Source: a virus
DNA length: 20,772 nucleotides
Strand: one strand, 5' to 3'
IMG/VR virus record: IMGVR_UViG_3300021425_000234
Location: 1 to 20,772 of that record
Shown: piece after piece, positions 1 through 6,729 of the stretch
Layout: each line of letters opens with the position of its first letter
Position numbering within the stretch: position 1 is the stretch's first letter
Program-made: the position numbers and the translations under genes
Notes under the pieces: model-generated
Told to the model about the DNA's origin: nothing
What the model saw: only the letters and a program-made list of their open reading frames with translations
Database searches by the model: none

Positions 1-1082
1 CTCATGTGGTGCTAGATACTGGCCCTGATGATAGAATTGACCACGTTTTTCGTGAAAGAAAGGGTGTAAAGTACGATCATCTAGCTATGATGTATCCAAA
101 TGGTACGCTCGACCCTAAAGTTATGAACTATATGGGGTCAGATAAGACAACAACTGTACTTGAAGTTGTATGTCGTGACTATTCTGTAAAGAATGAAGAG
201 GCTTATCTAAGCTATGCCTTCTGTATGACTACAAATACTGTACTAAATTACAAACAAATGAAGGGTAACGGCTCGAATCCGTTTATATGCTTCCGTTGGT
301 CTAAATGTGCTGGCGAAGTTTATGGTCGCGGCCCACTAATTAACGCATTATCTGCTATAAAAACTACAAATCTTACCATTGAAATGATACTTGAGAATGC
401 ACAAATGGCTATCTCTGGCATATACCAAATGGAAGATGATGGCGTAATAAATCCAGATACAATACAGTTAGTCCCAGGATCTATCATACCAAAAGCTATG
501 GGTTCTAGCGGATTGCAGCCTATTCGAGCAGCTGGAAACTTTGATGTAGCCCAGTTAGTGCTTGGAGATATGCGTCAAAATATAAAACGTGCGTTATATA
601 ACGATATGTTAGGCAACCCAGACAAAACACCAGCGTCAGCAACAGAAGTAGCAGAGCGCATGGCAGACCTTTCTAGGCGTATGGGTGCTGCTTTTGGTAG
701 GTTACAAGCTGAATTGGTACAACCTGTACTACAGCGTGTTATTTACATCCTTAAAAAGCAAGGACGCATAGATGTACCAACAGTAAATGGACGTGAAGTT
801 AAGATACGTTCTGTATCTCCGCTAGCTCAAGCGCAATCTAACCAAGATATTTCTAGTGTTGGTCGCTTCCTTGAGATGGTTGCTGGTACATTTGGGCCAG
901 AGATGTTGCAGCTACTTATTGATGGTGAGCAAACAGCTATACATTTAGCTAAAAAGTTTGGTGTTCCTGAAAGCTTGATTCGCGATGAAGAACAGCGTAA
1001 ACAAATAGCTGCATTAGCGCAACAAATGGCGCAACAACAAGCGCAGCAACAACAGGGTGAAATGATTGAACAGCAAGGTTAA
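1..1082 (+). CDS. Portal (head-tail connector) protein, C-terminal part, 5' truncated by the window
   Basis: This is the dodecameric portal that sits at the unique capsid vertex, passes DNA during packaging and docks the tail. The reading frame is open to the window edge (codon TCA at 3-5), so the GTG at 6 is an internal codon and not a start; about 360 residues of a protein usually near 500-550 are present. The sequence has the character of the T7 gp8 head-to-tail connecting family. It contains a YGRGPLINAL segment, a helix-rich stretch with PASATEVAERM, and a following helix ending in QPVLQRVIYILKKQG. The C-terminus is strongly Gln-rich and polar, as in many podovirus portals. The next gene starts inside its last codons, and scaffold and capsid genes follow, which supports the call. 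The family call is inference from pattern and context. Confidence 0.88.
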   Translation, partial: HVVLDTGPDDRIDHVFRERKGVKYDHLAMMYPNGTLDPKVMNYMGSDKTTTVLEVVCRDYSVKNEEAYLSYAFCMTTNTVLNYKQMKGNGSNPFICFRWSKCAGEVYGRGPLINALSAIKTTNLTIEMILENAQMAISGIYQMEDDGVINPDTIQLVPGSIIPKAMGSSGLQPIRAAGNFDVAQLVLGDMRQNIKRALYNDMLGNPDKTPASATEVAERMADLSRRMGAAFGRLQAELVQPVLQRVIYILKKQGRIDVPTVNGREVKIRSVSPLAQAQSNQDISSVGRFLEMVAGTFGPEMLQLLIDGEQTAIHLAKKFGVPESLIRDEEQRKQIAALAQQMAQQQAQQQQGEMIEQQG

Positions 1083-1326
1083 TATTGGAGTCGATGGTTA
1101 TCAAAGAGCTACAAGTCAAGATCTACAGATAAGCCAGAATATTGCTGAAACATTTAGTACCCCTGCTGGTGAGGCTGTCTTAAAGTATTTGCGTTCCGTT
1201 ACCATTGAAATGGTACATGGGCCTAATGTGACTACAGAAGAACTGCGGCATCATGAAGGTCAGCGTTATATCGTTGGCCTTTTAGAGCGTCGTGTATCAC
1301 ATGCACATAGGAGTAAGAACAAATGA
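1066..1326 (+). CDS. Small Bbp19-like structural/accessory protein
   Basis: An 86-residue protein between portal and scaffold. Its pattern FSTPAGEAVLKYLRSV followed by HHEGQRYIVGLLERRV resembles the small Bbp19-type phage family, in which a 'F-TP-G--vL' segment precedes an 'EG-R--v--i' helix; those genes sit beside portal and capsid genes in several podoviruses. The molecular role of the family is not established; association with head assembly is inferred from position. The start is TTG at 1066, because no ATG or GTG occurs in frame before residue 48. It overlaps the portal gene by 17 bases, and its stop overlaps the scaffold start (ATGA at 1323-1326), so translation is probably coupled. The very basic C-terminus (RVSHAHRSKNK) could contact nucleic acid or a charged partner. 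Family assignment is moderate; that the gene is real is likely. Confidence 0.68.
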   Translation: MNSKVNIGVDGYQRATSQDLQISQNIAETFSTPAGEAVLKYLRSVTIEMVHGPNVTTEELRHHEGQRYIVGLLERRVSHAHRSKNK

Positions 1327-2054
1327 ATGACATACCAGTAGAATCAGAGCAGTCTACACATGGTGAAACACAAGAGCGTGACTTTGTAGTTGCAGAGGAT
1401 ACGGCTCCAGCTAGACCAGAATGGCTGCCTGAGAAATATAAGAGTGGTGAAGACTTAGCTAAAGCATATAAAGAGCTAGAGTCTAAGCTAGGCACTAAAG
1501 AAGAAGATTTACGTGCGCAGTTCCAAGAAGAGTTTGACGCTACAAAGAACGCTGAACGCCCTGCATCTGCTGGTGAATATGCATTGCCAGACTTTGTAGA
1601 TGATGAAGAAGCAGTTGATAATGAGCTACTTAAGTGGTGGGCTGAACAATCATTTGATAGTGGGTTTGGTCAAGATAAGTTTGAAAAAGGTATCGAGATG
1701 TATCTTCAAGCATTGGATGGGTCTGCTCCTGATCTTGATGCTGAAGCTGCAAAGTTGGGGGAGAACGCAGATCAGCGCATTGAGTCAGCTTCAATGTTTG
1801 CTACCAAGTTCTTCCCCAGTGAAACTATGCCAGCAATAGAGCGTATGATGGAAACCCATGAGGGTGTTATAGCTATGGAAGCAATACAAGAAGCTATGAA
1901 AGATGGTTCCTTTACTGGAGATGCAACACCTGCGGCTGGAATAAGTGAAGACAGTCTAAAGGAAATGATGCAAGACCCAAGGTATTGGAGTAAGAATGAC
2001 CCTGCATTTGTTCGGCAAGTAGAGGCTGGCTTTAAGAAACTTTATGGAAGCTAA
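1323..2054 (+). CDS. Capsid assembly scaffolding protein (T7 gp9-like)
   Basis: A 243-residue, strongly acidic, helical protein. It would guide assembly of the major capsid protein into the procapsid and then leave. The N-terminal part has the typical RPEWLPEKYKSGEDLAKAYKEL pattern near residues 30-50. The middle is acidic and low in complexity. The C-terminus, with DPRYWSKNDPAFV then a basic amphipathic helix ending FKKLYGS, matches the capsid-binding helical tail expected of podovirus scaffolds. The length is a little below that of T7 gp9 (about 307 residues). The ATG at 1323 overlaps the stop of the preceding gene, and the stop overlaps the next start by 11 bases. Position between portal and capsid is as in T7. 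I am confident of the role even though scaffolds diverge fast. Confidence 0.87.
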   Translation: MNDIPVESEQSTHGETQERDFVVAEDTAPARPEWLPEKYKSGEDLAKAYKELESKLGTKEEDLRAQFQEEFDATKNAERPASAGEYALPDFVDDEEAVDNELLKWWAEQSFDSGFGQDKFEKGIEMYLQALDGSAPDLDAEAAKLGENADQRIESASMFATKFFPSETMPAIERMMETHEGVIAMEAIQEAMKDGSFTGDATPAAGISEDSLKEMMQDPRYWSKNDPAFVRQVEAGFKKLYGS

Positions 2055-2565
2055 GATAATAAAGCGTGGTAACTTTTACCTAACACCCTTTACTAAAGAT
2101 CATGTTGAAGAGGTTATTGCTAACCTAGCACCAGAAAATGTCAGGGAGATAAATCTCCTTGGCTATCAAAATGTCAGAGAATGCGTTGAAGAGATGATGA
2201 AATACTCTGATTGCTACTTAGTACGCAAAGAAGGTGAGGTATTTACTGCAATATCTGGGCTTTGGTATGAAGATGGTAGAGAAACACCACAGTTTTTTGC
2301 AATGTTTTCTAAGAATATTAAGAAAAACTTTACATCTATAGCGCGTGGATCGCGTATGCTAGTAACATTTTTTGATAGAACACAGGACGAAATGTCTATG
2401 CGTATATTGAGCGATCACCAGTTTATGTTAGATTGGGCAGCATGGTTAGGCTTTGAGGCAATAGGTATAACTCAGTTTAATTCTAACCACTATGTTGATT
2501 TTGTGCGTTGCATTTCCCCACAAAAAAGTGCTTATAGTGAAACATCACGGCCCGTGATGCACTGA
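2044..2565 (+). CDS. T7 gp13-like virion protein with GNAT-type fold
   Basis: A 173-residue protein resembling the T7 gp13 (internal virion protein A) family, whose members look like GNAT N-acetyltransferases but are structural or assembly factors. Visible signs are an N-terminal LTPFTKDHVEEVIANL helix region, a central strand-rich part with EVFTAISGLWYEDG and PQFFAMFSK, and the C-terminal WAAWLGFEAIG motif, which matches the conserved 'WLKWLGF' region of this family and of GNAT proteins. I do not see the Q/RxxGxG/A acetyl-CoA loop, so catalytic activity is doubtful. In T7 this gene lies after the tail genes; here it sits between scaffold and capsid. The ATG at 2044 overlaps the scaffold stop. 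The last codons form a perfect hairpin at the DNA level (see separate entry). Confidence 0.72.
   Translation: MEAKIIKRGNFYLTPFTKDHVEEVIANLAPENVREINLLGYQNVRECVEEMMKYSDCYLVRKEGEVFTAISGLWYEDGRETPQFFAMFSKNIKKNFTSIARGSRMLVTFFDRTQDEMSMRILSDHQFMLDWAAWLGFEAIGITQFNSNHYVDFVRCISPQKSAYSETSRPVMH
2543..2559 (+). repeat. Perfect palindrome at end of gp13-like gene
   Basis: The arms CATCACGG and CCGTGATG flank a single C, which in RNA would fold as about a 6-bp stem with a 5-base loop. It lies in the last codons of the gp13-like gene, just ahead of the 78-base capsid leader. No T-run follows, so a simple intrinsic terminator is unlikely. It could be a processing, attenuation or mRNA-stability site that raises capsid expression over the upstream genes; this is inference. 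Confidence 0.5.
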
Positions 2566-2643
2566 AAGGCCCATTTGGATACCCTTGTCGATGTGAAGGA
2601 ACGGATACCCGAGTAACCGAAACTTTATATTTAGGAAAAGAAA
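2566..2643 (+). promoter_or_regulatory. Capsid gene leader with 8-base direct repeat and candidate promoter
   Basis: This 78-base gap is the longest gap between genes in the window and precedes the most heavily expressed gene. It holds two copies of GGATACCC (2577-2584 and 2603-2610, 26 bases apart) and the stretch AACTTTATATTTAGGA at 2621-2636, which ends in a ribosome-binding sequence upstream of the capsid ATG. T7 has its strongest late promoter in the equivalent place. No recognisable T7, T3 or SP6 promoter sequence is present, so the promoter call rests on position only. Confidence 0.35.
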
Positions 2644-3453
2644 ATGGCTAATACTATCGACCAAGCTTTTATTAAGCAGTTCGAAACTGAAGTTCACATG
2701 GCTTATCAACGCATGGGTTCTAAGCTTCGCAACACAGTACGTTCAACAAATGTATCTGCATCAGTAGCAAGATTCCAAAAAATCGGAACAGGCACAGCGT
2801 CAACCAAAGCGCGTAACGGAGATGTTACAGCAATGGAACTAGCGCACACTAACGTAGAAGTCACAATGGCTGACTACTACGCAGCGGAATACATTGATAA
2901 GTTGGACGAATTAAAGATCAACATCAATGAGCGTCAAGTTGTAGCTCAATCTGCTGCTGCTGCATTAGGCCGCAAAACAGATGAGTTAATTACAGCAGCT
3001 ATGGATGCTGGTGCAAACTCAACGCAAATCGCTGACACAGCTGGCGCACTAGTAAAAGGTGACTTGCTAACATTGTTTGAAACAATGGGTACAGCAGACA
3101 TTCCAGAAGACGGACAGCGTTATATTGCTATGTCTCCAGCTGGATATACAGACTTGTTTAACATTAACGAGTTTGCATCAAGTGACTATGTTGGGCCACA
3201 AAGCCTACCATTTGCTGGTGGTATGACAATGAAAGAGTTCTTAGGATTTAAGATCTTCTCAACGTCTGCTGTTGCTGGTGGTAAAAACTTTGCATACCAT
3301 ACATCATCAGTTGGTATCGGTATTAACTCTGATGTTCAAACAGAGCTTAACTATGTACCACAGAAGGTTGCACACCTAGCTACATCAATGATGTCAATGG
3401 GTTCAGTAGTAATCGACAACAATGGTGTTTACGAAGTTCTTGACAACAACTAA
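2644..3453 (+). CDS. Major capsid protein
   Basis: A 269-residue protein that would form the icosahedral shell. It begins MANTIDQAFIKQFETEVHMA, a pattern typical of one group of podovirus and siphovirus capsid proteins. An N-arm and a basic SKLRNTVRST stretch follow, then a region rich in small residues with MADYYAAEYIDKLDELKININE that reads like the long spine helix and E-loop area of an HK97-fold protein. The C-terminal half has short beta strands (FKIFSTSAVAGGKNFAYH) and ends VYEVLDNN. It is shorter than T7 gp10A (345 residues). I find no slippery heptamer near the stop, so there is no sign of a T7-like 10A/10B frameshift product. Codon use is noticeably less AT-rich than in the later ejection genes, as expected for high expression. 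The gene is framed by a leader region and a terminator-like hairpin. Confidence 0.88.
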   Translation: MANTIDQAFIKQFETEVHMAYQRMGSKLRNTVRSTNVSASVARFQKIGTGTASTKARNGDVTAMELAHTNVEVTMADYYAAEYIDKLDELKININERQVVAQSAAAALGRKTDELITAAMDAGANSTQIADTAGALVKGDLLTLFETMGTADIPEDGQRYIAMSPAGYTDLFNINEFASSDYVGPQSLPFAGGMTMKEFLGFKIFSTSAVAGGKNFAYHTSSVGIGINSDVQTELNYVPQKVAHLATSMMSMGSVVIDNNGVYEVLDNN

Positions 3454-3459
3454 TATTTT

Positions 3460-3480
3460 AGGGGGCTTCGGCCCCCTTTA
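3460..3480 (+). terminator. Strong TTCG-loop hairpin after capsid gene, probable terminator
   Basis: A 7-bp stem, AGGGGGC paired with GCCCCCT, closes a TTCG tetraloop, the very stable C(UUCG)G loop. A short TTTA follows instead of a long T-run, so termination may be partial. It begins 7 bases after the capsid stop codon. T7 places its late terminator at the same point, where it lowers transcription into the tail genes relative to capsid. The structure is seen directly; its function is inferred. Confidence 0.8.
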
Positions 3481-3503
3481 ACTCCAATATATAGGTTGAA
3501 GAA
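3480..3503 (+). promoter_or_regulatory. Short leader with AACT...TAGG motif before tail tube gene
   Basis: After the hairpin, AACTCCAATATATAGGT (3480-3496) leads into the tail tube gene. Similar stretches beginning AACT and ending in A/T-rich TAGG lie before the capsid gene (2621-2636) and before the gene at 17653 (17631-17645). These could be phage RNA polymerase promoter remnants or simply A/T-rich ribosome binding sites. Weak evidence. Confidence 0.2.
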
Positions 3504-4082
3504 ATGCCAGCAAATACACCAATAAAAGTATGTTCACGCGCTTCCGTCCTTATGGGCGGTTCTCCTATTTCATCATTTGATGAAGGTACAGCCGAGGCTG
3601 ATGTAGTTGACGCAATGTACGAGGACATAGCAAGAGCCGCGTTGACAAGTACACGCTGGCGTTTTGCTACAAACCAACAAGTATTAAACAGATTAGCAGC
3701 TGCGCCTACTAGCAGATATGACGCTGCATACCAAATGCCATCAGATCTTCTTATGCTTAGTGCTGTTACAGTTAACGATGACCCAATAATATATGACACA
3801 TATGGCGATAAAGTATATTGCGATACAACGACAGAAGAGGTTGTTGTTGCAGATTATATATACAGAGCCAGCGAATCTTCTTGGCCTTCCTACTTTACAC
3901 TAGCTGTAGAGTTCCAAGTAGCCGCAATGCTATCAATATCTATTGCTAGAGACGCTTCTTTAGCACAAATGATGGATCAGCAAGGTGAGCGACAAATGAT
4001 AAAAGCCAGACGACTTGACTCGCAACAACAAACAACACGCAAGTTAATGACATCAAGGTTTATAGCACAAAGGCGTAGCTAA
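3504..4082 (+). CDS. Tail tubular protein A (T7 gp11-like adaptor)
   Basis: A 192-residue protein that forms the ring joining the portal to the tail nozzle. The N-terminal pattern KVCSRASVLMGGSPISSFD, the acidic 'EGTAEADVV' run, and TSTRWRFATNQ are the hallmark of gp11-type adaptor/gatekeeper proteins ('A-----lG--pI-sf-dgt-ea--------y------------W-FA'). A LPSDLL-like core (QMPSDLLMLSAVTV) and C-terminal helices with YFTLAVEFQVAAMLSISIARD follow. Length is close to that of T7 gp11 (196 residues). The ATG at 3504 has a GAAG ribosome binding site just upstream. The stop TAA shares its last base with the ATG of the nozzle gene (TAATG at 4080-4084), which indicates coupled translation of two proteins used in related copy number. 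Confidence 0.9.
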   Translation: MPANTPIKVCSRASVLMGGSPISSFDEGTAEADVVDAMYEDIARAALTSTRWRFATNQQVLNRLAAAPTSRYDAAYQMPSDLLMLSAVTVNDDPIIYDTYGDKVYCDTTTEEVVVADYIYRASESSWPSYFTLAVEFQVAAMLSISIARDASLAQMMDQQGERQMIKARRLDSQQQTTRKLMTSRFIAQRRS

Positions 4083-6280
4083 TGCAGAAAGTAAGAATAC
4101 CACAGAATAGCTTTCAGTACGGCGAAATAAGTGACAACACTGTAATGAGGACTGATAGTCCTATCTATGCTGCCTCTGCGCAAAGCTTAGAAAACATGAT
4201 TGTATTGCCAGAAGGTGCTGTAAAGAAACGTCATGGTGCTAAGTTTCATTATAAAAATACACAAACAAACAAAGAACTGCATTTAGCTCCATTTATATTT
4301 GACGATAATGAAGAGTATATAATTGGTATTGGTGAAGCATACATACTATGTTGGAGAATTACTGCTAATAATGTTGTAACTTTAGTATCTACAATTACAC
4401 AAGATACACAAAGCAATGTGCTGCCGTTTGATAAGGACTACTTGCATCAATACAGCACTGCTCAATATGGTGATGTAATGTTTATATGTCATCCATTGTT
4501 TGCGCCACGTATGCTTACACGTACATCACTTACATCGTTTGAGCTTAGTGTATTTAGCTTTGATACAAGCTATGATGGTAAAGACACGTATCAACCATAC
4601 AGCGTTTTCCATCCTACGAATGTAACTTTTACTGCAAATTCACCTACTATAGGCTCTAACAAAACTTTAACTACAAGTTCAGCGTATTGGGATACAACAG
4701 GTAAACATGTTGGTGTTGTTGTTAGATATGGAAAAAGTGAAATTAGAATAGATTCTGTAACTTCTAGTACAGTTGCGGTTGGTACTATTATAAAAGAGTT
4801 ATCAACAAGATTAACTGTGTCAAACCCTATACGTACAAGAGATGGTAGCAGTACGATTGAAATTACACATATATCACATGGCTTAATAGCAGGTCAGGCA
4901 ATAAGTATATCTGATGCAGTAGCTGTTGGTGGAATAAACGCTAGCAGTATAAATACAACTAGCGCAGATAAAATTATACAAGATGTATTAGATGAAAATA
5001 CATATACAGTTATTGCTGGACAAACTGCAAACGCATCAGAAGATGGTGGTGGTTTTGTAAAGATTACAGCAAATGGGCCAACAGTTGTTTGGGATGAACA
5101 AGCTTTTTCTGCGGTACGTGGTTATCCAGCATCAGTAACATTTCATGAAAACAGATTATGTTTTGGCGGCACTATAGCTGAACCAGATACAATTTGGATG
5201 TCTCAGCTTGGTGAATTTTTTAACTATGATGTTGGTGAAGGTGACGATACAGACTCAATAAACTTAGTAGCTGCTACTGGTGATGTTAATGAAATAAGAT
5301 ATATGAGGTCAAATCGTGACCTACAGATCTTTACACTATCAGATGAGTTGTATGTACCAACATACCTTAACCAAGCTATTACACCTACAAATGCACAAAT
5401 AAGAAAACAAACGCCATTTGGTACTGAGTTTGTATTACCTACCTCTATTGATGGTGCTACTATATTTGTTGAGCGTGGCGGTAGAGCAGTGCGTGAATAC
5501 ATATACTCTGATGCAGAGGATGCTTACATATCTACAGGTGTATCTACAGTTGCAAGTCATACAATAGTTAACCCAGTTGATATAGCAGTAGTGCATTCTG
5601 GATTTAAAACCCAAGAATCTTATGCTGCTTTAGTTATGGGCAATGGTGATATGGCATTGTTTAGCTCTAACAGGGCAGAAAAACGTGCAGCTTGGACAAA
5701 AGTAACAACACAAGGCAACTTCTTAGCTACTGTGTCTGTAGGTGATAGGTTGTTTTATTATGCAAAAGATATAAATAATAACTATGTATTGTCAGAATTT
5801 GTAGATGATATAGGTTTAGATAATTACTTATACGTTGCTTATGGCAATGGAACAGTAAGCGTAAGCAGTTTATATTCTAGCGGTACAGTAGATGTAATTG
5901 GTTATGATGGCACTGATAAGATTTACTTAGGTGAGTTTACTGTAAGTAGTGGTAATATTACTATGACAGCACATAGTAATTATACACATTTCTATGTAGG
6001 TAAAAAATTTACATCTAAAGTAATTACCAATCCAGTAGACACTGTAGCAGCCAATGGGCCAGTAACAGGTGATGTACGCGGCATAAGTACAGTTGTGCTT
6101 AATCTTAAAGATTCTACATCTATTAAAGTAAATAACAGAACTATTAATAATATTACTGGATTTACAGGTAACAAAGAGGTTAGGCTTTTAGGATATAGTA
6201 GAAACCCTCAAGTTACTATCGAACAAGATGATCCCATGCCATTACAAATTAATGGCTTAATATCGGAGTTGATTACATAA
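4082..6280 (+). CDS. Tail tubular protein B / tail nozzle (T7 gp12-like)
   Basis: A 732-residue beta-rich protein expected to form the hexameric nozzle at the tail tip through which DNA leaves the virion. The first 50 residues have the nozzle signature: QNSFQYGEISDNTVMRTDSP, then SLENMIVLPEGAVKKRHGAKF ('G-is--l--R-D---Y--------N--v---G---kR-G--f'). The C-terminus has the typical PVTGDVRGISTVVLNLKDS strand set and ends with the VTIEQDDPMPLQINGLISEL motif that closes this family. T7 gp12 has 794 residues, so length fits. It lies directly between the gp11-like adaptor and the gp14-like internal protein, overlapping both by a single base (TAATG type junctions). Role is strongly supported by motif ends, length and order. 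Confidence 0.9.
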   Translation: MQKVRIPQNSFQYGEISDNTVMRTDSPIYAASAQSLENMIVLPEGAVKKRHGAKFHYKNTQTNKELHLAPFIFDDNEEYIIGIGEAYILCWRITANNVVTLVSTITQDTQSNVLPFDKDYLHQYSTAQYGDVMFICHPLFAPRMLTRTSLTSFELSVFSFDTSYDGKDTYQPYSVFHPTNVTFTANSPTIGSNKTLTTSSAYWDTTGKHVGVVVRYGKSEIRIDSVTSSTVAVGTIIKELSTRLTVSNPIRTRDGSSTIEITHISHGLIAGQAISISDAVAVGGINASSINTTSADKIIQDVLDENTYTVIAGQTANASEDGGGFVKITANGPTVVWDEQAFSAVRGYPASVTFHENRLCFGGTIAEPDTIWMSQLGEFFNYDVGEGDDTDSINLVAATGDVNEIRYMRSNRDLQIFTLSDELYVPTYLNQAITPTNAQIRKQTPFGTEFVLPTSIDGATIFVERGGRAVREYIYSDAEDAYISTGVSTVASHTIVNPVDIAVVHSGFKTQESYAALVMGNGDMALFSSNRAEKRAAWTKVTTQGNFLATVSVGDRLFYYAKDINNNYVLSEFVDDIGLDNYLYVAYGNGTVSVSSLYSSGTVDVIGYDGTDKIYLGEFTVSSGNITMTAHSNYTHFYVGKKFTSKVITNPVDTVAANGPVTGDVRGISTVVLNLKDSTSIKVNNRTINNITGFTGNKEVRLLGYSRNPQVTIEQDDPMPLQINGLISELIT

Positions 6281-6729
6281 TGTGGCAATTAATTGGTGCT
6301 GGAATATCAGCGTATGCTTCAATACAAGCAGGTAAAGCTAGAGAAGATGCAGCTAGAATGGATGCATTTAATACTGAGACCGAGCGAGAACAAGGCGAGG
6401 TCTTAGCGTTGCAACAAGCAGCACAACGCAGATACGAGTACGATATTGCAACAAAAACAAATGTAGCAATGTTTGCAGCCAGTGGTCGTGACATAGGATC
6501 AGATAGATCAGTTGAAGCATTCTTAGAAAAACAAAAAGAAATAGCCGCTACAGACCTTAGTAGGTTAGCAGAGCAAAGACGCATGGAAGCTGGTGCAAGG
6601 ACTAGAGAGGCTATGGCTTTACGCCGTGCTGGTAAAAACGCTAGACGAGCTTCTCTGCTAAAAGCCGCTGGAACTATGGCGCAAGGTATATCTGACTATC
6701 AAAAAACTGCTGCAACAGGAGGTTATTAA
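6280..6729 (+). CDS. Internal virion protein, gp14-like (first ejection protein)
   Basis: A 149-residue, almost wholly helical protein. A short hydrophobic Gly/Ala segment at residues 3-16 (LIGAGISAYASI) is followed by long charged helices rich in Ala, Arg and Glu, with the central motif NVAMFAASGRDIGSDRSVEAFL that recurs in gp14-like internal core proteins ('m-ASG----gSv--------------D'). In T7 the equivalent protein (196 residues) is ejected first and inserts in the outer membrane to start a channel across the cell envelope. The ATG at 6280 shares a base with the upstream stop, and its own stop abuts the next ATG. Its place between nozzle and the two giant internal proteins matches the T7 order 12-14-15-16. 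Family call is good; exact function is inferred. Confidence 0.8.
   Translation: MWQLIGAGISAYASIQAGKAREDAARMDAFNTETEREQGEVLALQQAAQRRYEYDIATKTNVAMFAASGRDIGSDRSVEAFLEKQKEIAATDLSRLAEQRRMEAGARTREAMALRRAGKNARRASLLKAAGTMAQGISDYQKTAATGGY
6717..6722 (+). promoter_or_regulatory. Ribosome binding site AGGAGG for the 1012-residue ejection protein
   Basis: A perfect AGGAGG lies 7 bases before the ATG at 6730, inside the last codons of the gp14-like gene. It fixes that start and suggests strong translation of an internal virion protein. Confidence 0.8.

Noticed and set aside
2585-2643. Host sigma-70 type promoter in the capsid leader (TTGTCG and TATATT)
   Set aside because: The hexamers do not fall at an acceptable 16-18 base spacing, so no convincing pair exists.
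3400-3453. Programmed frameshift at the end of the capsid gene as in T7 10A/10B
   Set aside because: No slippery heptamer is visible near the stop, and the frame after the stop is soon occupied by the terminator-like hairpin.
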